DNA from: Halomonas salipaludis
Lineage (GTDB): Bacteria; Pseudomonadota; Gammaproteobacteria; Pseudomonadales; Halomonadaceae
Reading direction: 5' to 3'
DNA: 64,000 bases
NCBI RefSeq assembly: GCF_002286975.1
Contig: NZ_NSKB01000004.1
Coordinates: 1 to 64,000 of the forward strand
Below, in pieces: positions 56,581 to 64,000 of this stretch (positions are counted from its first letter, which is position 1; each line of letters starts with the position of its first letter). The notes below the pieces were generated by a model. That model was given only the letters and a program-made list of their open reading frames with translations, was not told where the DNA came from and searched no databases. The position numbers and the translations under genes are program-made.

Positions 56581-58384
56581 GGGAAGTTTCGTACTCCTTG
56601 TCCAGGGCGTTCTCCACCGTCAGGCGAGCCGACCACAGCGGGGCGAACTGCCAGCCGGCGCGCAGGTTGACCAGCCCGAAGCCACCGATGCGATCTTCGT
56701 TCTCGGCATCATTGTAGCGATACCCCTGAACGATCCAGGAGCCGCCCAGCGACCAATCACCCAGCTCGCGATCCACGTCGAAACGCGCGCTCTGGCTGGC
56801 GCGACGCTGGATACGATTCCCCGCATTGGCACCACTGCGATTTTCCGGATCGATCCAGGTCAGGGCCGTCTGCAAGGTCCAGTGCTGGAGCTCGATACCG
56901 GTCGCGAGCTCGACACCTCGAATACGGGCCTCGTTGACATTCATGGGGGTCCAGCGGAACGGGGCGGCGGGGTCGGGCGTCCAGGCAATGAGGTCATCGA
57001 TATCGCTCTGATAAACGGCCAGATCCCAGAAGCCGCTGCGATACTGGCCTCTGGCCCCCAGCTCGAAGGTACGTGAAGTCTCGGCATTGACGTTCGGATT
57101 GCCCTCGCTGCCCCACTCGTCCCGGTAGTAGAGATCATTGAACGTGGGCGCGCGGAAGGCGGTGCCGTAACTGGCACGGAGCGTATGGTGAGTATCGAGC
57201 TCGACCCCAAGTGCGAGGCCCCCGGTCAGCTCCCGGCCAAAGGCTTCGTTGTCATCGTGACGCAAACTCGCCTGGACCGAGAAGGGGCTCAAGTCGAGCA
57301 GCGCCTGGGCATACACAGCGACATTGTCGCGGCTCTCCTCGACGAAGTCGTCGGTCGCCTCGATGGCATCATGCATGTACTCGGAGCCTATCACCAGCTG
57401 ATGGGGGCCGAAATCCAGGGTATTGTCCCAGCGAGCCGCCCGGCTACGCGTGTCGAAAATGCTGGTGCCGGTGGTATAGGTCGTATCCTGCTCATCGCGA
57501 GATTCACTCACTGTGAGACGGCTACGCCAGGTGTCGGTGAACGGGATTTCGCCATAGATGCCAGCGACCTGTTGGGCGAAGTCCGTATCGGACGGTGCCC
57601 CGAAGCGATCGAACTCCGTGTTGCCGCGGGCGCGCAGCGCCAGCACGCCGACCTCGCTCCCATCGTCGAAGGTATGCGACATCCGCGCCAGCGCCGTCGT
57701 ATTGTCATAGCCCTTGTCCTCACCTCCGCGGCGCACCGGCGTGCCGTCGGTACTGAAATGACTGCCGGCGAAGCTGTAGCGGGTGCCGCCCTCACTGCCG
57801 GTGAAGCCGGCACTGTAGCGCTGGGTGTTGAAGGAGCCACCACCCGCCGAGATGCGCGGGTGCGGGCCGCCCTCCTCGGCGTCGTGGGTGAACAGCTGCA
57901 CCACGCCGCCCACCGCGTCGGCACCATAGAGGCTACCGCGCGGGCCGCGTACGATTTCGGCGCGCTGGAACATGCGTGGGTCCAGGAACTGCCAGGCCGC
58001 ACCACCGGCGGTGGCCGAGCGCAGGCGAATGCCATCGATCATCAGCAGTGTCGATTCGTTGCCGGTGCCGCGTAGATAAACGCTGCTGTTCTTGCCGAAA
58101 CTGCCGCTGGAGGTAACGTCGACGCCAGGCTGGCCGCGCAGCAGATCGGTCACGCTGGTGGGATCCTGGCGGCGCAGCGTGGCCTCGTCGAGCACCGTCA
58201 CCGAGGTCAGGCTCTCGTCCGCGGTACGCGGCGCCAGCGCGGCGGTGACCACCATCGGGTTGAGCTGCTGCGGGTCGCTGGCATCATCAGCCTGTGATGC
58301 TGGCGAACTCTGGGCCTGGACGGCCAGCGGCAGCGCGGCCAGGGCGAAAGCCCCCAGGCCACGGGAAGAGAGTAGAGCGTTCAT
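56525..58384 (-). CDS. btuB: TonB-dependent vitamin B12 receptor BtuB
   Basis: A 619-aa outer-membrane receptor. The signal peptide is MNALLSSRGLGAFALAALPL, then AVQA. A TonB-box-like segment (NPMVVTAAL), a plug domain (TSVTDLLRGQPGVDV, YLRGTGNESTLLMIDGIRL, VEIVRGP-type AEIVRGPRGSLYGADAVGG) and a 22-strand-type barrel follow, ending RAAFVSVHFGQ. The ATG at 58384 follows AAGGGA. A cobalamin riboswitch precedes it, so uptake is repressed by B12. Confidence 0.92.
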   Translation of the reverse strand: MNALLSSRGLGAFALAALPLAVQAQSSPASQADDASDPQQLNPMVVTAALAPRTADESLTSVTVLDEATLRRQDPTSVTDLLRGQPGVDVTSSGSFGKNSSVYLRGTGNESTLLMIDGIRLRSATAGGAAWQFLDPRMFQRAEIVRGPRGSLYGADAVGGVVQLFTHDAEEGGPHPRISAGGGSFNTQRYSAGFTGSEGGTRYSFAGSHFSTDGTPVRRGGEDKGYDNTTALARMSHTFDDGSEVGVLALRARGNTEFDRFGAPSDTDFAQQVAGIYGEIPFTDTWRSRLTVSESRDEQDTTYTTGTSIFDTRSRAARWDNTLDFGPHQLVIGSEYMHDAIEATDDFVEESRDNVAVYAQALLDLSPFSVQASLRHDDNEAFGRELTGGLALGVELDTHHTLRASYGTAFRAPTFNDLYYRDEWGSEGNPNVNAETSRTFELGARGQYRSGFWDLAVYQSDIDDLIAWTPDPAAPFRWTPMNVNEARIRGVELATGIELQHWTLQTALTWIDPENRSGANAGNRIQRRASQSARFDVDRELGDWSLGGSWIVQGYRYNDAENEDRIGGFGLVNLRAGWQFAPLWSARLTVENALDKEYETSRDYLNAGRAAFVSVHFGQ

Positions 58385-58451
58385 GGAGAGTCCCTTGCTC
58401 GCCGTGCTCACCCGCACGGCGTGATGTTCTTTAGGCTTGCACGAGGCTCTC

Positions 58452-58657
58452 GGGCCGGTCTCCGGGCTGACGAGCGAAGGCCACTGTGGGCCTTCTCGAC
58501 CGTCGCCTTCCCATGCCCAAGCGGGCACAGTGGCATATCGACGGACGTTGACTCGATCACCGTTGCGGGGGCAGCGTCGGAGTGGCGAAAAACGATGGAT
58601 AGGACTCGCGCACCGACTTCCCGTTTAACTGGCCGTGAGCTCACCGCCAGCACCTGA
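58452..58657 (-). ncRNA. Cobalamin riboswitch upstream of btuB
   Basis: On the minus strand the order is CAGGTGCTGGCGG, AAACGGGAAG, B12 box GCTGCCCCCGCAACGGT (58559-58575) and AGCCCGGAGACCGGCCC (ending 58452). This is the full cobalamin riboswitch pattern, 68 nt before the btuB start. It should control btuB-F-C-D. Confidence 0.93.
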
Positions 58658-58738
58658 GAGTGGCGGTAAGCTAGCAATGCGCTTGGTAAAGGTCAATTCG
58701 TAGGGATTAGCGTCAATAATGCAGATAGCAACACCGCT

Positions 58739-58855
58739 CGGAACTGATCCGTCGGCAGGCCTACGAGGAGGCGCTGTAAACCCTTCCCTGGGCGCTACCT
58801 TGCGCCATCCATGGCGCAAACCTCCTCTTCGCCCTGCCCCCGGCGTTCCTCGCTG
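58739..58855 (+). repeat. Dispersed structured repeat, copy E (between btuB leader and cob genes)
   Basis: The core GGCGCTGTAAACCC then TTCCCTGGGCGCTACC is at 58770-58799. Outer arms GCAGGCCTACGAGGAGG and CCTCCTCTTCGCCCTGC pair, and the inner hairpin TTGCGCC/GGCGCAA closes on ATCCAT. This is the cleanest complete copy. With the riboswitch it accounts for most of the gene-free stretch 58385-58879. Confidence 0.75.
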
Positions 58856-58879
58856 CGGGTTTATTGTCGTTGCCTTGGA

Positions 58880-59296
58880 CTAACTCAACCTCCGATAGAG
58901 CCCGTGGCGCACATACCAGACCCGTTCGCAGCGTACCGCGGCGTCCTGGGCCAGCCAGCCGTTGAGATCGCGCAGGCGGCGCCGCGCAGCCCCCATCGGC
59001 ACGATGCCGCGGCCCATCTCCTCGACGATCAGTACCACCTGGGCGGCCCGCTCGGCCTCGGCGGCCAACAGAACGTCGAGGCGCTCGGCCAGCGCCAGGC
59101 GCAGGGTGTCATCGTCATCTGCCCCACGCTCGACCGCCGCCTCGATCCAGGCCGCCCAGCCGCTCACCACCAGCCGCTCTCCCGGAGCCGGCAGTATGCC
59201 GTCCGCGGCACCCAGCAGATGCCAGCGCGCCTGTGGGTACCAGCCCCGGACTAGCGCGCGCTTGCCGGCGCAGGCACCGCCGATGACCAGCTGCAT
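58880..59296 (-). CDS. Short CobU-like P-loop protein
   Basis: A 138-aa protein that looks like a shortened, divergent relative of adenosylcobinamide kinase. It has an N-terminal P-loop LVIGGACAGKRALVRGWY, then QVVLIVEEMGRGIVPMGAARR, which matches the CobU segment around VVSNDLNEGMPP-type motifs. A complete CobP/CobU is encoded at 60.6 kb, so this one may have a different or accessory role. The start at 59296 (ATG, with GGAGG upstream) lies inside the 3' end of cobC. It is the last gene of the downstream cob operon. Confidence 0.68.
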   Translation of the reverse strand: MQLVIGGACAGKRALVRGWYPQARWHLLGAADGILPAPGERLVVSGWAAWIEAAVERGADDDDTLRLALAERLDVLLAAEAERAAQVVLIVEEMGRGIVPMGAARRRLRDLNGWLAQDAAVRCERVWYVRHGLYRRLS

Positions 59297-59901
59297 TGCC
59301 ACGCCCCTCCCTGCTTGTCGAACATGAACCGCCGCCCTTCGGCCTGGGCGACGCTGCCGTCCCAGAAGTCGATGGCCTCGAAGCGGCGCCGCAGCTCGCG
59401 GATCACCCCGCCGTGGGTCACCACCAGCAGACGCTGCCAGGCGTGCGCCTCGGCGGCCTCGAGCAGGTCATCGAACCAGGCATCGAGCCGCGCGCGCAGC
59501 GCGGCAGCCGACTCCCCCTCGGGCGGTGCCTGCTCGCCCTGGCTGTCGATCCAGGCACGATAGGCCGGCAGGTCCTTGAGCTCCTCGTAGCACTTGCCCT
59601 CGTAGGCGCCAAAGTCCATCTCGCGCAGCCGCGGCTCGACGTGGAGCGCAGTATCCCCCTCGCGCCCCTCCAGCACATGGGCCAGGGTTTGGCGGCAGCG
59701 AATCAGGTCGCTGGAGTAGATCGCATTGAACGGCTGCTCGGCCTGATAGCGGCGCAGGTCATCGCGCAGGCGGTCGAGGCCCGGCACGGCATCCGGCAGC
59801 AGCAGCGGAATGTCGCGCTGACCCTGGTAGCGACGCTCGATATTCCAGGCCGTCAGCCCGTGACGGACGACAGTGATAGCCAAACGACCAGCAGCAGCCA
59901 T
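59251..59901 (-). CDS. cobC: Alpha-ribazole phosphatase (histidine phosphatase family)
   Basis: A 216-aa phosphoglycerate-mutase-like phosphatase. The catalytic His lies in ITVVRHGLTAWNIERRYQG and the second His in LLVVTHGGVIRELRRRF. SSDLIRCRQTLAHVL and MDFGAYEGK are also typical. It removes the phosphate from alpha-ribazole-5'-phosphate or from cobalamin-5'-phosphate. The ATG at 59901 has GGAGGAG upstream, inside the end of cobS (49-nt overlap). Confidence 0.88.
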   Translation of the reverse strand: MAAAGRLAITVVRHGLTAWNIERRYQGQRDIPLLLPDAVPGLDRLRDDLRRYQAEQPFNAIYSSDLIRCRQTLAHVLEGREGDTALHVEPRLREMDFGAYEGKCYEELKDLPAYRAWIDSQGEQAPPEGESAAALRARLDAWFDDLLEAAEAHAWQRLLVVTHGGVIRELRRRFEAIDFWDGSVAQAEGRRFMFDKQGGAWQCSWSSAVPAPASAR

Positions 59902-60608
59902 AGTTCTCCTCCCTCGATGGCGGCACCGACGATATCGCCATTGATGCCCTTGAAAGCGCGTATGATCAGCGCGCCGTATGACAATAGAAAGAACAGCAGC
60001 GCCCCCAGCGCGAGCACCCAGCCGGGCGTCAGCCACCACAGCAGCGCCAGCGGCAGCATCGAGAGCAGCAGGTCGCGATGCCCGAGATGCTGCTGCCAGG
60101 ACCACGCCAGCCCCTCTTTACGGGCCGCCGGCACCTGTACCAGCAGCGCCACCGCCGCCAACCGCCCCAGCCCCAGCACCGCCACCAGCCATAGCAGGCT
60201 AATGCCGGCCTCCAGCCAGGCCCACAGCAGCGCGCCCTTCCACGCCAGCTGGAACAGCAGCGCAATGATCGCGAAGCTGCCGACATGGGGGTCCTTCATG
60301 ATCGCCCAGCGCTTCTCCAGCGGCGTATTGCTGCCCAGGGCATCGGCCACGTCCATCAGCCCGTCCAGGTGCAGCCCCCCGGACAGCGCCACCCACAGGC
60401 TGAGCAGCAGCAGCGTCAGCAGCGGCGCCGGCAGCCCCGCAAAGAGCTGCCCCGCCGCCGCCATCAAGGCGCCCAGCAGCATGCCCACCAGCGGGTAGCA
60501 GCGCACCGCCCAGCGGCTGGTGGCAAGCGTCCAGGGGCAGGCGACCGGGATCGGCACCCGGGTCAGGAACTGCAGTGCCAGCAGCAGCCCGTAGAACGCT
60601 GGCTTCAT
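59853..60608 (-). CDS. cobS: Adenosylcobinamide-GDP ribazoletransferase (cobalamin synthase)
   Basis: A 251-aa polytopic inner-membrane enzyme (CobS/CobV) that joins adenosylcobinamide-GDP and alpha-ribazole. Motifs are LLLALQFLTRVPIP, GLHLDGLMDVADALGS and FKGINGDIVGAAIEGGEL. About six hydrophobic segments are visible. The start overlaps the stop of cobP. Confidence 0.95.
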   Translation of the reverse strand: MKPAFYGLLLALQFLTRVPIPVACPWTLATSRWAVRCYPLVGMLLGALMAAAGQLFAGLPAPLLTLLLLSLWVALSGGLHLDGLMDVADALGSNTPLEKRWAIMKDPHVGSFAIIALLFQLAWKGALLWAWLEAGISLLWLVAVLGLGRLAAVALLVQVPAARKEGLAWSWQQHLGHRDLLLSMLPLALLWWLTPGWVLALGALLFFLLSYGALIIRAFKGINGDIVGAAIEGGELWLLLVVWLSLSSVTG

Positions 60609-61141
60609 GGCAGGCTCCCCTTCCAGGCCTGGGGCAGGCCGGCGATCACCTGGATCACCACGTCGGCCTCCGCCGCCAGCTGGCAGTGCGCGGCCTGCAG
60701 CAGCGCCAGATAGCGCCAGCTGAGTTCATCGTCCGGCGGCATGCCCTCATTGAGGTCGTTGGAGACCACGACCAGGTCGATCTCCCGCGCCCGGGCTTGT
60801 GCCAGGGTGCCCTCCAGCAGCGCCGTGGCTGCGACTTGGTCAAGGGAGCTGTCGAACAGCACCCGGCTGGCCCACAGCGTCAGGCAGTCGAGCAGCACCA
60901 CGCTGCCGGCCTCGACCTCGGCCAGGGCGGTGTTCAGCGCCAACGGCGCCTCTCGCGTGATCCAGCCGCTGCCGCGCTCGGCGCGATGCCGGGCGATGCG
61001 CGCCGCCATCTCGCCATCGTCCGCGCTGGCGGTGGCCAGGTAGTAGCGCGCCCCGCCGCGCTGCTGCTGCCAGCGGCGCACCAGCGCTTCGCCGTAGGCG
61101 CTCTTGCCTGAACGGGCGCCGCCGCTGACGAAGGCAATCAT
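60605..61141 (-). CDS. cobP: Adenosylcobinamide kinase/guanylyltransferase
   Basis: A 178-aa bifunctional CobP/CobU. P-loop FVSGGARSGKSAYGEALV; the guanylylated His is probably in IARHRAERGSGW; further motifs are LLDCLTLWASRVLF and LVVVSNDLNEGMPPD. The ATG at 61141 overlaps the stop of the decarboxylase gene (ATGA). Confidence 0.95.
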   Translation of the reverse strand: MIAFVSGGARSGKSAYGEALVRRWQQQRGGARYYLATASADDGEMAARIARHRAERGSGWITREAPLALNTALAEVEAGSVVLLDCLTLWASRVLFDSSLDQVAATALLEGTLAQARAREIDLVVVSNDLNEGMPPDDELSWRYLALLQAAHCQLAAEADVVIQVIAGLPQAWKGSLP

Positions 61142-62259
61142 GATGGCCTCCAGGCGGCGAGCGCCTCCAGCAGTTGGCAATTGGCGTCGCGCTCACCCAG
61201 CGCCACGCGCAGCCAGCCGCCGTCGAGGCCAGCAAAGTTATGGGTGTGCCGGGCCAGCAGGCCGTGAGCGAGCAGGTGGGCGAACAGCGGGTCGGCGCTA
61301 CCGGGGCCAGGCGCGGCGCGGGGATCGCGCAGCAGCAGGAAATTGGCCTCGGTCAACGGCGCCTCGAAGCCCAGACTCGCCACGCCCGCCTGCATTCGCT
61401 CACGCTCTGAGCCGAGCCAGGCCCGAGTCTGGCGCTGGTAGTCATGGTCTTCCAGTAGCGGTGCCACCAGGTCGGCGGCCAGGGCATTGACGCTCCACGG
61501 CAGCTGACACCCGGCGGCGCGCGCCACGCTGTCGGCACTACCGAGCAGATAGCCCAGGCGTAGCCCGGGCAGGGCGTAGTACTTGGTCAACGAGCGCAGC
61601 AGCAGCAGGTTGGGATACTCGGCCAGCAGCGGCGTCAGGCACTCGTCCTCTGCCGTAAAGTCGACGAAGGCTTCGTCGACGACCAGCTGGCAGCCGTGGC
61701 TCAACCCGGCGTGCAGCAGCGCCTCGATCTGCGCCCGCGGCACCAGGGTGCCGCTCGGATTGTTGGGCCGGCACAGCCACATCACGTCGGCCTCGGCCAT
61801 GGCCGCCTCGGCGGCGACCTGATCGAGGGAGAAGTCCTGCGCCATCAAGGCCAGGCGCTGGATGCCGACACCGTAGTGGCGGCAGGCCCGGGCGTACTCG
61901 CCGAAGGTCGGCTCGACGATCACTCCGCGCTGGCCGGCGTGCAGCGCAGCGGCGAGAAAGATCGCTTCAGCGCCGCCGTTGGTCAGCAGCACCTGGGCCG
62001 GGGCCAGCCCTTCACGCTCGGCGATGGCCTGGCGGGCCTGGCGGTAGTCGGGATCCGGGTAGCGCGCCAGGGCCGGCAGGGTCGCGCGCAGCTGCGCCTC
62101 CAGCCAGGCCGGCGGACCCAGCGGGTTGATATTGGCGCTGAGGTCAATCAGCGGTCGGTCGCCGGGCCAGCCGTGGCGCTGGGCCAGGGCTGTAAAGGCG
62201 CCTGGCTGGCCACCGTGTAGCGGCCAGGCACCACGGCCTGTCGCATCGGTCATGTTCAT
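61138..62259 (-). CDS. cobD: Threonine-phosphate decarboxylase (CobC/CobD type)
   Basis: A 373-aa PLP-dependent aminotransferase-fold enzyme that makes (R)-1-amino-2-propanol phosphate for the nucleotide loop. Motifs are LIDLSANINPLGPPAWL, LLTNGGAEAIFLAA, WLCRPNNPSG and the PLP Lys in RSLTKYYALPGLRLGY. It is called cobD in Salmonella and cobC in Pseudomonas denitrificans. The ATG at 62259 (AGGGAG upstream) is chosen; ATG at 62253 is an alternative. Confidence 0.9.
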   Translation of the reverse strand: MNMTDATGRGAWPLHGGQPGAFTALAQRHGWPGDRPLIDLSANINPLGPPAWLEAQLRATLPALARYPDPDYRQARQAIAEREGLAPAQVLLTNGGAEAIFLAAALHAGQRGVIVEPTFGEYARACRHYGVGIQRLALMAQDFSLDQVAAEAAMAEADVMWLCRPNNPSGTLVPRAQIEALLHAGLSHGCQLVVDEAFVDFTAEDECLTPLLAEYPNLLLLRSLTKYYALPGLRLGYLLGSADSVARAAGCQLPWSVNALAADLVAPLLEDHDYQRQTRAWLGSERERMQAGVASLGFEAPLTEANFLLLRDPRAAPGPGSADPLFAHLLAHGLLARHTHNFAGLDGGWLRVALGERDANCQLLEALAAWRPS

Positions 62260-62409
62260 GAATCTCCCTGCAACAGCAGCGACGCTACCATGAGCAGCAG
62301 GACATTGCCTGCCGACCTGATAACGGTCAAGGCGAACCGCCCTATTTCGGCTAGGGTGTAAGTAACGGCCACTATTCGAGTGCTGCCTCTTGCTGCGGGA
62401 GAATCCGCC

Positions 62410-62874
62410 ATGCGCTTCCATCAAGTCAGGGAATTGGTGTCCTGGGCAGCGAATTTTCATGCCCGTATGGCTGAGCAGTATCGTCAGCTGGCGGCTATCT
62501 CCGAAAGCGAGCGTGAACGCATGGCGCTCGAGTATCTCGCACAGCGTGAAGATAAACAGCACACCGAGCTGACCCGCTATGCAACCGAGAATGGCGACCA
62601 TCGAGCTGTGCTAGAGACCTGGTTCGACGACCCTACGGACTTTCCCCATCCGCCGGTTGTCGAGCGCTTGCCAGAGCGAATTGGCGGCAGCGAGATACAG
62701 AACGTGATGTCCACCGCCCTGACCGCGCACCGCACCTTTCAGGATCTCTACACCCACCGGGCGGAGCGAGCCGCCGGGGCCCGAGAGCTAGCCTTTTTTC
62801 AATCACTGGCTGACGGTCATGAAGCCGAAGTGCGCCACATCGTCAGGGACCTGCAGCGACTCGACGCCTACTGA
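62410..62874 (+). CDS. Conserved helical protein, possibly ferritin-like
   Basis: A 154-aa, almost entirely alpha-helical protein without signal peptide. The helices carry several Glu and His at positions that recall ferritin-like four-helix bundles (WAANFHARMAEQYRQLA, LAQREDKQHTELTRY, SLADGHEAEVRHIVRDL). Iron or other metal binding is possible but not shown. The ATG at 62410 has GGGAGAA upstream. It is the only plus-strand gene in this part of the cob region and may be unrelated to B12. Confidence 0.7.
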   Translation: MRFHQVRELVSWAANFHARMAEQYRQLAAISESERERMALEYLAQREDKQHTELTRYATENGDHRAVLETWFDDPTDFPHPPVVERLPERIGGSEIQNVMSTALTAHRTFQDLYTHRAERAAGARELAFFQSLADGHEAEVRHIVRDLQRLDAY

Positions 62875-62896
62875 TAACGCTTTACGCTGAACTGGC

Positions 62897-63907
62897 TCAC
62901 GGTACGACACTTCGCAGTATCAGTAGCGCCATGACCAGCAGCAGCAGGCTCACCACCCAACCACCGTGCATCAAGCGTATCGCAGCGCCGATATCCGCCG
63001 CGCACAGCGGCCGGTGCGGGCTGCCCAGGGTTGCGCGATGCGATACCTCGCCGGCGTAGTAATTGACACCACCCAGCTGCACGCCGAGCAGGTTGGCCAC
63101 CATCGCCTCCGGCCAGCCGGCGTTGGGGCTGGGGTGCCGCGGTGCCTCGCGCCACGTGGCCGCCAGCGCCCCGCGCCGTTGCCACTCACCAGGCAGCCAC
63201 CCGCTCGACAGCCAGATCGCCAAGGCGGTGAGCCGCGCCGCCGGCCAGTTGGCCAGGTCATCGAGCCGCGCCGAGGCCCAGCCGAAGTCGCGATAGCGGG
63301 CGTTGCGATAGCCGACCATGGAGTCGAGGGTGTTCACCGCCTTGTACGCCAGCGCCAGCGGTGCACCGCCGATCAGTGCCCAGAACAGCGGCGCGGTAAT
63401 GCCATCGACGCTGTTCTCGGCGACGGTCTCGACGGCGCCGCGGGCGATTTCGCTCTCATCAAGCGCCTGGGTGTCGCGACCGACGATCATGCCCAGTGCC
63501 CGGCGCGCCGCGGGCAGGTCCCCCTCGGCAAGCGGTACTGCCACCGCGCGCCCGGCGTCGGCTAGGCCCTTGATCGCCAGGCAGCTCCACAGCAGCCATA
63601 GCTCAGCAGCCCAGCCAAGCCAGGGGTGCAGCCACCCCAGCAGGGTGAGCAGCGCCCAACCGACGGCATAGGCGCCCACTACCACCAGCGCGGTCATCAA
63701 CGCCCCCCGGCGGCGGCGCGATGCAGCCGGGCCGTGGTTCCAGCGCGCCTCCAGCCAGGCGATGGCACGCCCGATACCTACCACCGGATGCGGCAGGCGC
63801 CGCGGGTCCCCCGCAAGCAGATCGAGAATGATCGCCGCCAGCAGCAGGCCCAGGCCGGCGAGGGTCAAGGGCACGGCGAGCGCGCCGGACAGCAGCCATT
63901 GCGACAT
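62897..63907 (-). CDS. cbiB: Adenosylcobinamide-phosphate synthase
   Basis: A 336-aa inner-membrane protein (CbiB, also called CobD in P. denitrificans) that attaches aminopropanol phosphate to adenosylcobyric acid. Motifs are LLAGDPRRLPHPVVGIGRAI, ARGAVETVAENSVDGITAPL, YKAVNTLDSMVGYRN and PSPNAGWPEAMVANLLGVQL. It probably follows cobT in the same transcript. ATG at 63907. Confidence 0.94.
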   Translation of the reverse strand: MSQWLLSGALAVPLTLAGLGLLLAAIILDLLAGDPRRLPHPVVGIGRAIAWLEARWNHGPAASRRRRGALMTALVVVGAYAVGWALLTLLGWLHPWLGWAAELWLLWSCLAIKGLADAGRAVAVPLAEGDLPAARRALGMIVGRDTQALDESEIARGAVETVAENSVDGITAPLFWALIGGAPLALAYKAVNTLDSMVGYRNARYRDFGWASARLDDLANWPAARLTALAIWLSSGWLPGEWQRRGALAATWREAPRHPSPNAGWPEAMVANLLGVQLGGVNYYAGEVSHRATLGSPHRPLCAADIGAAIRLMHGGWVVSLLLLVMALLILRSVVP

Positions 63908-63918
63908 GCGCGAGCCTC

Positions 63919-64000
63919 TTACGCTGGGCCGGCGCTGATGCCGGCGGTCTCGAAGGTGGCCATCTCGCTGAGCATGCGACAGGCCGCCTCCAGCAGTGCA
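63919..64000 (-). CDS. cobT: Nicotinate-nucleotide-dimethylbenzimidazole phosphoribosyltransferase, C-terminal end (partial)
   Basis: The last ~26 codons of a gene that continues beyond the window edge. The translation ALLEAACRMLSEMATF, then ETAGISAGPA, matches the C-terminus of CobT (the EMATF-x-AGIS ending is typical). It stops with TAA 11 nt before the cbiB start. CobT activates DMB to alpha-ribazole phosphate and fits this place in the pathway. Confidence 0.78.
   Translation of the reverse strand, partial: ALLEAACRMLSEMATFETAGISAGPA

Overview
The window looks like the chromosome of a moderately halophilic gammaproteobacterium of the Halomonas type (Halomonadaceae). The DNA is GC-rich, it carries a complete choline-to-betaine locus next to a ProVWX-type osmolyte importer, and it holds an aerobic (CobG/CobF/CobN) cobalamin pathway. 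This assignment is inferred from gene content and style; no rRNA marker is present.

Layout. 0-1 kb: three tandem tRNA-Asn genes and one tRNA-Met, all on the minus strand. 1-12.3 kb: osmoadaptation and fatty-acid oxidation: an orphan choline-binding protein (choX) divergent from betI-betB-betA, with a BetI-type operator between them, then fadE and proVWX. 12.3-23.7 kb: an SLC13/RCK anion transporter, an acyl-CoA synthetase operon with two crotonases and a divergent RpiR regulator, a quinone oxidoreductase, a glycerophosphodiesterase and a MotA/MotB stator pair. 23.7-64 kb: a roughly 40 kb cobalamin region that covers nearly every step from precorrin-2 to adenosylcobalamin (cobI, G, J, M, F, K, L, H, B, N plus a ChlI-ChlD chelatase subunit, O, Q, cbiB, cobP, cobS, cobC, cobT, bluB, threonine-phosphate decarboxylase). 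It also holds BtuB-BtuFCD uptake genes, a second FecBCD-type importer with a Zur-like site, and two cobalamin riboswitches. Not seen here: cobA/SUMT and the flavin reductase CobR.

The cobalamin region is interrupted between cobE (29.2 kb) and cobL (36.7 kb). The main part of the interruption (29.3-34.8 kb) is an AT-rich integron gene-cassette array without an integrase (a CALIN): four genes, all on the minus strand, each followed by its own attC site. The cassettes encode a PD-(D/E)XK-like protein, a 588-aa protein of unknown function, a SEC-C zinc-motif/TPR protein and a GNAT acetyltransferase. The three large ones are plausible defence or accessory genes. A toxin-antitoxin pair and an orphan BrnA-type antitoxin lie nearby.

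A second unusual layer is a family of dispersed structured intergenic repeats (five copies seen). They share a conserved core but have variable outer and inner stems that stay self-complementary within each full copy, which suggests selection for, or inheritance of, a folded structure.
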